A stretch of 46,901 bases of DNA from a virus (IMGVR_UViG_3300027708_000112:1-46901), one strand, 5' to 3'; positions 19,004 through 28,608 are shown, counted from the first letter of the stretch. A program made the numbers and translations. Notes: a model not told the origin generated them from the sequence alone.

Positions 19004-19531
19004 ATGACATATAAGAATTTTAACGTTAAGACTGGGATTAAAACTGGTAATATAAGCTTAGACGCAGCCTCAGGCAACGCTAATGTAGCTAGTATTACGG
19101 TTACTAACCTAGCTAATATTTCTGTTCTTAAAGTCAAAGACTATGTTGCTAGTAATTTAATTCCAAACGCAAATGCTACTTATTCTATTGGTAATGCAGC
19201 CAATAGATTTCAAAATATTTCACTTTCGGGAAATATTGATATTAATGGGTATTTGATAAATGCAAACGCAACAACCGCTACTTTTTTGGGAAATATTGTT
19301 GCAGATGGGGCAAATTTCAACGCTATATCGATAAATAATACACTTACGATAAATAGTACTACAGACTCTACGTCCACAATAACTGGCTCAATAGTCACTT
19401 CAGGGGGTGTAGGGATAGCTAAAGATTTAACTGTAGGTGGTAACATTAACTTAACTGGCGGCGGAACAACACCAAAAGGAAGTTTAGGTTACAACTCAGG
19501 AGTTGATAGCTTTGAATTTCAGTTTAAATAA
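19004..19531 (+). CDS. Short fibre-like protein, 175 aa
   Basis: The start MTYKNFNVKTGIKTGNI is a diverged form of the FNS-G-G leader. Two known fibre modules follow: IPNANATYSIGNAANRFQNI (YDLGS-like) and a DSTSTITGSIVTSGGVGIAK / DLTVGGNI module. It closes with GYNSGVDSFEFQFK. The same last pattern (QYNSTSGSLDFIFN) ends the 1442-residue protein at 20530, so the C termini are homologous. It looks like a minimal fibre with leader and end but few repeats between. Role inferred only. Confidence 0.65.
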   Translation: MTYKNFNVKTGIKTGNISLDAASGNANVASITVTNLANISVLKVKDYVASNLIPNANATYSIGNAANRFQNISLSGNIDINGYLINANATTATFLGNIVADGANFNAISINNTLTINSTTDSTSTITGSIVTSGGVGIAKDLTVGGNINLTGGGTTPKGSLGYNSGVDSFEFQFK

Positions 19532-19543
19532 TTAGGGAAAAAC

Positions 19544-20491
19544 ATGAGCGCACCGACAACAATTGGAGCAAGATTAAAAAATGATGGTACACTATACACT
19601 GCTGGTATTACACCTGGTGATTTAAGTACCGGATTTGATGAAGTTACTGATTCTAATCACAAAGTTACAAAGACAAATATCTTTGCTGGTGAATTAGACG
19701 AAATTACATTGCCTTCAGGACAACCTTCCGGCGGATCTGTTTTATTTGATGGTACAACTCAGTATCTTTCATTGGCAGGTACCGGAGATTTTCAGTTTGG
19801 TACAAGCGATTTTACAATCGAAGGATGGTTTTATTCTACCTCATCTGCATATCAACGTCTATGGTGTTTCCCAGACGGAGATAACGTTGAAATAATGGGA
19901 ACTCAAGTATACTATTGGAAAGGTTCTGGTTCACCAATTGGTAGCGGATCAAATTCTTTTCATGCTAATGCGTGGACACATATTGCTTTAGTTAAAAGCA
20001 GTGGTGTAGCTAAAGTTTATATCAATGGTTTAGCAAGAATAGTAGATAACACACCATATGATTCAACTTCATCACGTGCATTAGCAATTGGCGGCGAAAT
20101 AGATTTAAGCGATGTTGGTCAAAATGCAACAGCAGGTGTTAAGGATGGTTATTTTGTAGGCAAGATTACACAATTTAGAATTGTAAAAGGTCTAGCAGTG
20201 TATACTAATACTTTCAGCACACCAATCAACCCATTACAAAAAATACAAAATTCAGGAGTAAACATCAGTGCTATTTCTGGATCAAGTACGAAGCTATTAT
20301 TAAAAGTAATAGATTCAGGTAGTTTAGTAACTGATAGTTCAGATAGTACACAATCAGTTACAAATAACGGTAGTGCAACATTTGATGCGGGTTCACCATC
20401 ATCAACAACATTCAACGGAGCAATGAAACAATTTAAAAATGGTAAGTTGCTAGTTCAAAATGAGTTTGACGAACATACGGGTATAGTGTAA
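19544..20491 (+). CDS. LamG (concanavalin-like lectin fold) protein, 315 aa
   Basis: A short N-terminal shell (TIGARLKNDGTLY ... GELDEIT) and C-terminal shell (AMKQFKNGKLLV ... FDEHTGI) enclose a LamG/ConA-like jelly roll. The jelly roll spans about 19733-20225: SVLFDGTTQYLSL, SDFTIEGWFY, WTHIALVKSSGVAKVYING and ITQFRIVKGLAVYT. A linker with KLLLKVIDSG follows. These are the standard LamG landmarks, including the W...H.A.V...G....Y.NG strand pair. The two shell parts alone form the 77-residue protein at 24870, so this gene looks like that small protein with a lectin cassette inserted. A glycan-binding role is inferred from the fold. It precedes a large GTRIYG fibre gene. Confidence 0.8.
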   Translation: MSAPTTIGARLKNDGTLYTAGITPGDLSTGFDEVTDSNHKVTKTNIFAGELDEITLPSGQPSGGSVLFDGTTQYLSLAGTGDFQFGTSDFTIEGWFYSTSSAYQRLWCFPDGDNVEIMGTQVYYWKGSGSPIGSGSNSFHANAWTHIALVKSSGVAKVYINGLARIVDNTPYDSTSSRALAIGGEIDLSDVGQNATAGVKDGYFVGKITQFRIVKGLAVYTNTFSTPINPLQKIQNSGVNISAISGSSTKLLLKVIDSGSLVTDSSDSTQSVTNNGSATFDAGSPSSTTFNGAMKQFKNGKLLVQNEFDEHTGIV

Positions 20492-20529
20492 ATCACTAAA
20501 CTAACTTTTAGAAACAAAGGAAAAATAAA

Positions 20530-23500
20530 ATGGCAAAATTAAAAGACGGTACTAGAATTTATGGTGATGCACAAGTCGACCAAACACTAACCGTAGGCAA
20601 TATTACAATTAGCGGTAACTTAGTAGTTACTGGTACTACAACGTCAGTTAACAGTACAGTTACTCAATTACAAGATCCAATCTTTGAATTGGGCACAGGC
20701 GCAAACGGAGCGGCACTAACAACTGATGATGGAAAAGAACGTGGTATTTTAATGCACTACTGGAATGGTAGTGCGGATACTAAAGCATTCATGGGTTGGC
20801 ACACAACTAATGGGCAATTTGAATTTGGTGCATCTGCTACCGAAGGTGCTGGAAAAGATGGTAACATCACTGTAGCAACATATGGTAACGTAAAAGCATC
20901 TCACTTTATAGGTGAAGGTGACACACTAGCAAATATTACTGGTGCTAATGTTACTGGTACAGTATCAAATGCAAACAATTCAGCATATGCAGGTATAGTT
21001 ACTGGTGCATCACAGGGTAACATAACAAGTCTTGGTAATTTAACTGGTTTACAAATTGGTAATGCTAGTACTACAGGTAATGTAGTTATTACAACAAATG
21101 GTACAATTACAGCTACAGGTCAAATTAATGCGGCTAATACAGCATCAAGTACAAGCACAACAACAGGTGCATTGATTGTTGGTGGTGGTACAGGTATTGC
21201 TGGTGATTTATGGGTTGGCGGAACAATTCACGGAACTGTTAGCGGTACTACAAGTGCTCCTGGTGCGAATACACAAGTAGGATTTAACGATGGTGGTACT
21301 ACAAACGCAACAGCAGGTTTCACGTTTGACAAATCAAGCAATACAGTAAGCACAACTGCTTTAGTATTAGGTGGCGCGGCAAACATTGAAGGCAACATCA
21401 ACATGACTGCCGCTATTGGTAACATTAAAGGTGGAAATCTTTCAATTTTAGCTACCACTACTGCTATATTAAACGGTGGAACTTCATACGCTAATCTAAC
21501 TTCATCTAGTGTAGTTTTAGAAACTTCCGGTGGTAATGTTACACTTAATAATAATGGTAATTTGACTGTTGGTACTGGCGCATTAAAAGTCAATTCAAAT
21601 GCAGCTATCTTTTCTGATGGTACTGCAAACGTAAAATCAATGATTGCAACTGGATCTGGTAACGTTGGTACAGCAAACGTTGGTAGTGCTATTGTTAGAG
21701 ATTTGTCTCAGGATCAAATTCCATTCTTAAATGGTGATAGTAGATTAGTTGGTGAATCAACATTCAAATATACTACAGGTACAAGTACATTAACAGTTGC
21801 TAATGCTACATTATCTGGTACAGCGAATGCAGCCAATGTTATTGTTACTAGCTTGGGTGATACACGCATTCCTTTTGCTAACGCAACAAAAGCATTGATT
21901 GACAGTGCTAACTTAACATTCAATTCAACAAGCAATACATTGTCAGTTTTCAACGCTACATTGGGTGGTACTGCAAATGCAGCCGAAGTTATTGTTACAA
22001 GCTTGACATCAACACGTGTTCCGTTTGTTGATACAGACAAGTCATTAACTGATGATAGCACATTCAAATTTACAACAGCTGGTTCTAAACTAGAAGTTGG
22101 TAATGTTGATTTAACTGGTGCACTAGTTGCAGCCAATGTAACTTCAAATAATCTAACATCTGGTCGTGTTACACTTGCAGGTTTATCTGGTAAATTACAA
22201 GATAGCGCAAATCTAACATTTGATGGTAACGTATTAACTGTTACAGGTAACGTAGCCGCAACTAATATCAAAACAGATAATTTGTTATATGCTAATGGAT
22301 CAGCTTGGGACTTACAACAAGCTCAAGGTAGTAACGGAGCAATTCAGTTTAACACAAATAATAACTTTGATGCAAGTGCAAATCTATCATTCAACACAAC
22401 AGGTAATGTTTTAACTACTGACAGCTTACAGTTAAATGCTAATGCAAACGTAGGTAATGCTGTTGTACGAAATTTAACTGATACACGCCTTGTATTCTCT
22501 GATTCAAATCACAAATTAGTAGACAGTTCAGACTTAACATACGGTTCTGGTAACCTAACAGTTAACGGTAACATTGTTACTGGTGGCGGTTCTGGTGGTA
22601 ACATTAGCGGTGTTAATTATCTATTTGCCAACATTGCTAACGTAGTAGATGTAAATGCTACGGGTAATCTTACTCTTACTGGTTATGCAAATGTAACTGG
22701 TAACTTGAATGCAGGTAATACAGTTATTACTGGTAACTTAACAGTTACAGGTACAACAACAAGCGTTAACACTACAGTTTCTCAGCTAACTGACCCGTTA
22801 TTTGAATTAGGTGGCGGCGCAAACGGAGCGGCACTAGCAAGCAATGATGCTTATGATCGTGGTTTATTCATGCATACACGTACTAGTGGTGTGAATAAAG
22901 ACTTGTTCATGGGTTGGGATAATTCTAACTCAACATTCGTTTTAGCACAAAACGTATCAGTAGTTAATAATGTAGTTGATTATGGTTCAAATGCTGCCCA
23001 AGTAGCCGCAAACCTTGCTGACTTAACATTAAGCAATATCTTTGCATACAATGCTAACTTTGGTGGTGTTGTATTCAGTAACGGTAACGTTACACTAGGA
23101 GCTGGAAGCTCATTCGTCGGTGACTTAACAGGTAACGTTACTGGTAATATTTCCGGTAACATTAAAGTAGCTGGTTCAAATGGTTCCGTTCAATTTGCTA
23201 CTAATGTAACAATTCATTATGGTTCTACTATAAATGCTACTGCTATTATGGCAGGCAGAACTTACGAAATCGTATCAGCTGGTACTACTGACTATACATT
23301 AATAGGAGCAGCCAATAATACTGTGGGTACACGATTTACTGCTTCAGGTGTTGGTACAGGTACAGGTACAGTTAAATCGTATAGTACATACGGTGACTTA
23401 GCTAATGACGGCTCTAATTTACTATATACTGGTGGAAACTTAAGTGTAAATGTTGGTACAGGTGGATATGTTAAGACTGACTATTTAACAGGTACATTAA

Positions 23501-24858
23501 CAACAGCATCACAACCAAACATAACAAGTGTTGGAACATTGACAAGCTTGTCTGTTTCAGGAAATATTTCTGGCTTTGGCGCAGGTAATGGTATCTTAAC
23601 AGATAATTTGTTCTATGCAAACGGTCAAGCTTGGGACTTGCAACAAGCATCTGGCTCAAATAATTATATCCAGTTCAACACTGATAATAATTTTGCATCA
23701 AGTGCTAAGTTTACATTTAACCCAACAGGTAATGTCTTTACAGTTGATGGTAATGCAAACATTACTGGTAAAGTTGAAACTTCTAACGTATTTGTTTCTA
23801 CACTGACTTCTGGTCGTGTTACATATGCAAGTACAAGTGGTAAATTAGTTGATGACTCTGCATTCACATTTGGATCAGGAAAATTAACTGTTGGTAATGT
23901 TGAACTTTCTGGCACTGCAAACGCAGCCAATGTTATTGTTACAAGATTAACAGCTACACGTGTTCCGTTTGTTGATAGTGATAAGTCATTGAAAGATGAT
24001 GCTAATTTGACATTTGCAAGTAACGAATTGAAAGTTACAGGTACTGCAAACGTTACTAGCACACTTACAGCAGCCAACGTTATTGTTACTGATTTGACAG
24101 GTGGACGCATCACGTTTGCTGAAGTTTCTACTGACCGATTAACTGATAGTGCTAACTTAGCATTTAACGCAGGTACAAATACATTGACAACTGATTATGC
24201 TAACGTAATTACAATCAATGCAAGTACTAATGCTAACGTTACTGGTAGTGTAATAGCCGGTAATGTTTATGCTAATTCAGGTACAGTTAAGGCTACTTAC
24301 TTAACAGGTACATTGACAACAGCATCTCAACCAAACGTAACAAGCGTTGGTACATTGACATCATTGGCAGTTAGTGGAACATCAAACTTAAATGCAATTG
24401 GTAATGTTTATATCTCTGGTGGTACTGCTGGTCAAATTATTCAGACAGATGGCGCAGGTAATTTAAGTTTCGTATCTAACGATACAACTAGAATTGTTAA
24501 TGGTACAAGTAATGTAAGCATTGCAACTTCTGGCGGTGATGCTGTAACAACAATTGCAGGTTCTACAATTCTTACAGTTTCTGGAACAGGGGCTAACGTA
24601 GTAGGTGTTGTTGAAGCATCAGGTAATATCACTGCAAACAATATTACTTCTAACAACTATATTACTGCAAACAGTACAACTGATGCAACTAGTGCGGCTG
24701 TTGGTAGTGCTATTCACACTAAGGGCGGTATCTCTGCTGAAGGTAATGTTTATGCTGGTAAGGCAGTTGGTTTTGCAGTTGGTAGTGGTAACACAGCAAG
24801 TGCGGCATATATTCAATACAACTCAACATCAGGTAGTTTAGACTTCATCTTCAATTAA
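20530..24858 (+). CDS. Large modular fibre protein (GTRIYG family), 1442 aa
   Basis: The start MAKLKDGTRIYGDAQVDQTL is shared with the gene at 25130; an AAAGGA site precedes it. It has two DP-(D/E)RG-GW modules (20602-20910 and 22723-22992) and three QPNITSVG-type repeats. Eight units of a ~45-residue module follow the pattern V(I)VTxLTxxR(V/I)PFxDxxKxLxDDS. It has two TDNL(F/L)YANGxAWDLQQA modules and a small domain MAGRTYEIVSAGTTDYTLIG near 23250-23370. Its C-terminal SLDFIFN ending matches that of the 19004 gene. Very repetitive Asn/Thr/Gly/Val sequence suggests a long beta-structured trimer. Function as host-contact fibre is inferred. Confidence 0.75.
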   Translation: MAKLKDGTRIYGDAQVDQTLTVGNITISGNLVVTGTTTSVNSTVTQLQDPIFELGTGANGAALTTDDGKERGILMHYWNGSADTKAFMGWHTTNGQFEFGASATEGAGKDGNITVATYGNVKASHFIGEGDTLANITGANVTGTVSNANNSAYAGIVTGASQGNITSLGNLTGLQIGNASTTGNVVITTNGTITATGQINAANTASSTSTTTGALIVGGGTGIAGDLWVGGTIHGTVSGTTSAPGANTQVGFNDGGTTNATAGFTFDKSSNTVSTTALVLGGAANIEGNINMTAAIGNIKGGNLSILATTTAILNGGTSYANLTSSSVVLETSGGNVTLNNNGNLTVGTGALKVNSNAAIFSDGTANVKSMIATGSGNVGTANVGSAIVRDLSQDQIPFLNGDSRLVGESTFKYTTGTSTLTVANATLSGTANAANVIVTSLGDTRIPFANATKALIDSANLTFNSTSNTLSVFNATLGGTANAAEVIVTSLTSTRVPFVDTDKSLTDDSTFKFTTAGSKLEVGNVDLTGALVAANVTSNNLTSGRVTLAGLSGKLQDSANLTFDGNVLTVTGNVAATNIKTDNLLYANGSAWDLQQAQGSNGAIQFNTNNNFDASANLSFNTTGNVLTTDSLQLNANANVGNAVVRNLTDTRLVFSDSNHKLVDSSDLTYGSGNLTVNGNIVTGGGSGGNISGVNYLFANIANVVDVNATGNLTLTGYANVTGNLNAGNTVITGNLTVTGTTTSVNTTVSQLTDPLFELGGGANGAALASNDAYDRGLFMHTRTSGVNKDLFMGWDNSNSTFVLAQNVSVVNNVVDYGSNAAQVAANLADLTLSNIFAYNANFGGVVFSNGNVTLGAGSSFVGDLTGNVTGNISGNIKVAGSNGSVQFATNVTIHYGSTINATAIMAGRTYEIVSAGTTDYTLIGAANNTVGTRFTASGVGTGTGTVKSYSTYGDLANDGSNLLYTGGNLSVNVGTGGYVKTDYLTGTLTTASQPNITSVGTLTSLSVSGNISGFGAGNGILTDNLFYANGQAWDLQQASGSNNYIQFNTDNNFASSAKFTFNPTGNVFTVDGNANITGKVETSNVFVSTLTSGRVTYASTSGKLVDDSAFTFGSGKLTVGNVELSGTANAANVIVTRLTATRVPFVDSDKSLKDDANLTFASNELKVTGTANVTSTLTAANVIVTDLTGGRITFAEVSTDRLTDSANLAFNAGTNTLTTDYANVITINASTNANVTGSVIAGNVYANSGTVKATYLTGTLTTASQPNVTSVGTLTSLAVSGTSNLNAIGNVYISGGTAGQIIQTDGAGNLSFVSNDTTRIVNGTSNVSIATSGGDAVTTIAGSTILTVSGTGANVVGVVEASGNITANNITSNNYITANSTTDATSAAVGSAIHTKGGISAEGNVYAGKAVGFAVGSGNTASAAYIQYNSTSGSLDFIFN

Positions 24859-24869
24859 TTGGAGATGTT

Positions 24870-25103
24870 ATGGCTACAATTGCGGCAAGATTGGGTAACA
24901 CAGGAAACCTATATTGTGATAAAAACAACAGTATAGGGTTCAGCGAAATCAGCCAAGCAAATATAAGCATCACCCCTAATGGGGTGTTTGCTTATACGTT
25001 GGATGAATACACAGGCACCGAAAATAGTAAGGCCATGCAACAGCTAAATACGGGTGTACTAAAAATTTCCGGAGTTTTTGACGAAGTATCTGGAATAACA
25101 TAA
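24870..25103 (+). CDS. Small structural protein, LamG-less paralogue of the 19544 gene
   Basis: This 77-residue protein has a GGAG site before the ATG. TIAARLGNTGNLY, GFSEI, FAYTLDEYTG, KAMQQLNTGVLKI and FDEVSGI align in order with both ends of the 315-residue LamG protein at 19544, which carries a lectin domain between them. Like that gene, it sits directly before a large GTRIYG fibre gene (25130), so it is the small partner of a duplicated gene pair. It may be an adaptor or capping piece for the fibre (inference). Confidence 0.7.
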   Translation: MATIAARLGNTGNLYCDKNNSIGFSEISQANISITPNGVFAYTLDEYTGTENSKAMQQLNTGVLKISGVFDEVSGIT

Positions 25104-25129
25104 GTATATAAGTAAGGTATAAAAACAGC

Positions 25130-27550
25130 ATGGCACTCTTACGATCAGGGACAAGAATATATGGTAACGCTACAATTGACACTGTTTTGGACATCAGTGG
25201 TCAAGATGCCGCTACCAGCAATGCTACCGGCGCATTAAAAGTAGCCGGTGGTATTGGCGTTAAGGGTAACGTATTCAGTACTGGAAATGTAACTGCATTA
25301 AATGCTAGTTTAGGCAATCTAGTAATTGCTAATTACTATCAAGGCACGTTAACAACAAACGCACAGCCCAATATTACATCAGTTGGGCAACTAACATCAT
25401 TAACAATCACCGGTGATTTAACCGGTAATAATGCTACACTTTCTGGTAATTTAATTGTAAATGGAAGCTTAGTGTATGCTAACGTTTCTACAGTAAACAT
25501 TAAAGATCCAATAATTGAACAAGGTGGAGGTGTTGATGGAACTGCACTTGGAACTAATGATTTAAAGGATCGCGGAACATTATTACATTACTATACAACT
25601 GCACCCATTGACGCATTCATGGGTTGGGATAATTCAAATGCAGAGTTTGCGTTTGGTAGCAATGTATCAGTAACAAGTGAGATTGTAACATTTAATACAT
25701 TAGGTAATGTACGTGCTAATAATTTCTTAGGTAATCTAAGTGGTTCTGCTAGTACAGTCACATCATCATCTCAACCAAATATAACATCAGTTGGTACACT
25801 ACTTAACACTACAATGGGCGGTGCAAACTCATTGTCTGGTGGTAATTTAGTAAGTGCTACTTACTTGTCAGGTACAATAACAACAAATGCACAACCAAAC
25901 ATTACAAGTCTTGGAACATTGTCTGGATTAAATGTTTTAGGTTCTTCTAATTTGGGTCCACCCGCAAATGTACGAATCACAGGTGGTAGTTCTGGTTATG
26001 TATTATCTACAGACGGTAATGGTAATTTAAGTTGGGTAACTAGTTATAGTGGTACTGGTAATGCTAACGTTGGCGGTAGTAACACGCAGATTCAATATAA
26101 TGATGGTACTAATTTAGCAGGCAGTGCAAATTTAACATTCAATTCAACAACTAAAACATTAACAGTAGATAAAATTGTTGCTGATGGTGGATTATTAACA
26201 AACGTAGCGGCATCAAGTGCTACTACTGCTAGTACAGTAACAGCAAGTAATCAACCTAACATTACATCAGTTGGAACATTAACAAGTTTATCTGTTTCTG
26301 GTAACGTTAACTTCACTGGACCTAATGTAAGTTTGGGAAATGTAAGTAATTTACATATCACAGGTGGAACACCAAATTATGTATTGCAAACTGATGGTAC
26401 TGGTAACCTAACTTGGGTAAGTGCAGGCGCCGCATTACAATCATCAGGTGGAATAGCAATTGTATCTACCATCTCTAATATTGTTGCAGGTTCTACAATT
26501 GATGTAAGTGTAAGTTATACTGATCCAGCTTACCCAGGTGGTACATATACAATTGCTCAGTTAGGTCCTGTAACACTGAGTACAACAGACGTTTGGTATG
26601 GCGGTGGTTCTAGTAAGAATGCTTATGCAAACTACATTGCAGGAACTGTTAATACACAAAATGTTAACGTTACATTCAGTCTAGCAAATGCAACTTTCAA
26701 TGTACAAAGTAGTGATTATATTAATATTGGTAGCAGTAATGTAACTGGAGCAAATCTATTAGCACTGAACATCACAGCTAACGGAACATACACGATTCCA
26801 AGTTCATACTTAACTGGCGCAGGAACGCAGACTAATACATCAGATGCAGTAAGTGTAAGTTTAACTACAAATAGAGGTGTTTACACATCTACTGGAACAA
26901 CATTAACAAACAATCAACCTGTACCATTCAATATAACAGCATTAAGTGGTACTTTCCCAAGCTCATCAGTTCCATATTGGAGCTTGAATCAGACATTTAA
27001 CTGGAATGCAACTACAACAAGTGGTGCAACAGTAGCAAGTGGTAACGTATCTTATGCTAATACTGCAAATAGTATTTCTGGTACATTAACAAGTTCTGGT
27101 GAAACAAGCGGAACTAGTACTTCATTAGATAGTACAATGAATTATACTATCACAAGTAGTGATTATTATGGTGCTGGTCAATATGGTGCTGGTAGTAGGT
27201 CAATGACCGCTACTGTTAACGGTACAGTAACTGCGGCAACTAAATATTACCCGTTGTTTTGGAAGATAACATCTAATAGTACTGTACCAACATTTACTAC
27301 AAGCGACAGTCATGGTACTGCAAACATTGTAATTGGTACTTCTTATGCTAATACCAATACTACATCATCAGATTATCTTTGGATGGCAACACCAACTACG
27401 GCATCACATACATTTAAACACATATTCTTGGGGTCAGATATTGTAGATACACCAAACGCAACTGGTGATGTTACTATTTCTGGTCAGGCTTATAAAGTCT
27501 GGGGATTTACTACTTTTAGTCAAGTAGCATCTATTATAATTACATCATAA
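25130..27550 (+). CDS. Modular fibre protein with unique C-terminal domain, 806 aa
   Basis: The start MALLRSGTRIYGNATIDTVL matches the 20530 gene. Then follow TSNATGALKVAGGIGVKGNV, four QPNITS(V/L)G repeats, one DP-DRG-GWD module (25440-25735) and a GSNTQIQYNDGTNLAGSANL module. From about 26430 (residue 434) the sequence changes to a ~370-residue region without these repeats. It includes VDVSVSYTDPAYPGGTY, DVWYGGGSSKNAYANY and KVWGFTTFSQVASIIITS. This is a good candidate for the receptor-binding tip (inference from position and uniqueness). An AAGG site precedes the start. Confidence 0.75.
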   Translation: MALLRSGTRIYGNATIDTVLDISGQDAATSNATGALKVAGGIGVKGNVFSTGNVTALNASLGNLVIANYYQGTLTTNAQPNITSVGQLTSLTITGDLTGNNATLSGNLIVNGSLVYANVSTVNIKDPIIEQGGGVDGTALGTNDLKDRGTLLHYYTTAPIDAFMGWDNSNAEFAFGSNVSVTSEIVTFNTLGNVRANNFLGNLSGSASTVTSSSQPNITSVGTLLNTTMGGANSLSGGNLVSATYLSGTITTNAQPNITSLGTLSGLNVLGSSNLGPPANVRITGGSSGYVLSTDGNGNLSWVTSYSGTGNANVGGSNTQIQYNDGTNLAGSANLTFNSTTKTLTVDKIVADGGLLTNVAASSATTASTVTASNQPNITSVGTLTSLSVSGNVNFTGPNVSLGNVSNLHITGGTPNYVLQTDGTGNLTWVSAGAALQSSGGIAIVSTISNIVAGSTIDVSVSYTDPAYPGGTYTIAQLGPVTLSTTDVWYGGGSSKNAYANYIAGTVNTQNVNVTFSLANATFNVQSSDYINIGSSNVTGANLLALNITANGTYTIPSSYLTGAGTQTNTSDAVSVSLTTNRGVYTSTGTTLTNNQPVPFNITALSGTFPSSSVPYWSLNQTFNWNATTTSGATVASGNVSYANTANSISGTLTSSGETSGTSTSLDSTMNYTITSSDYYGAGQYGAGSRSMTATVNGTVTAATKYYPLFWKITSNSTVPTFTTSDSHGTANIVIGTSYANTNTTSSDYLWMATPTTASHTFKHIFLGSDIVDTPNATGDVTISGQAYKVWGFTTFSQVASIIITS

Positions 27551-27551
27551 A

Positions 27552-28538
27552 ATGGCATCATTATCATTCCCATCCCCAACGCAACTGAAGAATATTTCTG
27601 ACCCTTCAATTGCTTCCGATGCGGCTACAAAAAACTATGTTGATAGTCAAATTTCCAGTGGTGGAAGTGTTGGGGCTGCCGGTAGCAACACACAAGTGCA
27701 ATTTAATACTGCCAATGTATTAAGTGCAAGTGCTAATTTTACATTCAACAGTGCAACTAATTTATTAACATTAACCGGTGATGCAGTTATTACCGGTAAT
27801 ATAACGGTTAATGGTGCAACTGAATACACTAACGTAACAAATATATACGTAAAAGATCCAATAATTGAACAAGGTGGCGGAGCAAATGCAGCCGCATTAA
27901 GTTCAAATGATAGCAAAGACCGTGGTCAACTTTTACATTACTATACTACCCAAGCAGTAGACGCATTCATGGGTTGGGATAACTCAAATGCTGAGTTTGC
28001 ATTTGGTAGTAATGTAAGTGTTACAAGTGAAATAGTAACATTCAACTCATACGGTAATGTACGTGCTAACGTATATTTTGGTAATGGTAGTCAGTTAACT
28101 AGTGTATCTGCTAGTACTGCCGCAACAGTAACAACTGCGGCACAACCAAATATTACAAGTACAGGTACATTAGTTAATCTAAGCGTATCCGGTAACACAG
28201 CATTTAGTGGTGCTAATGTAAGTTTAGGAAATATTAGTAATCTACATATTACTGGTGGTAGTGCTGGTTATCTATTAAAAACAGACGGAGCTGGTAATCT
28301 AAGTTGGTCCGCAGATACTTCACATTTAGATAGCGCAGTAGATGAGTATACAGGTGACGGTACTACTGTTGCATTTACCTTATCAGCTACACCTACTAGC
28401 AAAAATTATACATTTGCAGTAGTGCAAGGTGTTATGCAGCCAAAGAGTTCATATAGTGTAAGCGGGGCAATACTTACATTTAGTTCTGCACCCCCTAACG
28501 GAGCACTAGTTGAAGTCACAACTTTAGGGTTGAGTTAA
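27552..28538 (+). CDS. Fibre-like protein with DAATKNYVD start, 328 aa
   Basis: It starts 1 nt after the previous stop. The N terminus contains NISDPSIASDAATKNYVDSQ, a motif typical of phage tail-fibre proteins. It then has a GSNTQVQFNTANVLSASANF module, one DP-DRG-GWD module (27787-28085), one QPNITSTG repeat and a GNISNLHITGGSAGYLLKTD module. It ends in the common TGDGTTVAFTLS ... QPKSSYSVSGAILTFSSAPP domain. Directly past its TAA, the same frame continues for 18 codons encoding NDMYFWDENSTNWVEITT, so the protein may formerly have been longer. Probable short fibre or tip protein. Confidence 0.75.
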   Translation: MASLSFPSPTQLKNISDPSIASDAATKNYVDSQISSGGSVGAAGSNTQVQFNTANVLSASANFTFNSATNLLTLTGDAVITGNITVNGATEYTNVTNIYVKDPIIEQGGGANAAALSSNDSKDRGQLLHYYTTQAVDAFMGWDNSNAEFAFGSNVSVTSEIVTFNSYGNVRANVYFGNGSQLTSVSASTAATVTTAAQPNITSTGTLVNLSVSGNTAFSGANVSLGNISNLHITGGSAGYLLKTDGAGNLSWSADTSHLDSAVDEYTGDGTTVAFTLSATPTSKNYTFAVVQGVMQPKSSYSVSGAILTFSSAPPNGALVEVTTLGLS

Positions 28539-28595
28539 AATGATATGTATTTTTGGGATGAGAATAGTACAAATTGGGTAGAAATCACCACATAA
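28539..28595 (+). pseudogene. Relic of a C-terminal fibre module behind the stop of the 27552 gene
   Basis: In the same frame as the 328-residue protein, 18 sense codons follow its TAA before a second TAA at 28593. They encode NDMYFWDENSTNWVEITT. The Y-(F/Y)-...-W-V-(E/D)-I pattern resembles KVYQYFKDPQNLGYAWVDVS (in the 11576 gene) and VLYEYINDGSASYWVDIS (in the 31400 gene). Either a truncated C terminus or debris of a deleted gene. Readthrough is possible but not supported. Confidence 0.5.
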
Positions 28596-28608
28596 TTACT
28601 ATAACTAA

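Noticed and set aside
21228-24113. Long open frames on the - strand (e.g. 21714-22271, 23664-24113, 21228-21593)
   Set aside because: They are antisense to repetitive Asn/Thr/Val/Ala fibre genes, are Val/Ala/Pro-rich as expected for the complement of such codons, have no ribosome-binding sites, and lie within strongly supported + strand genes.
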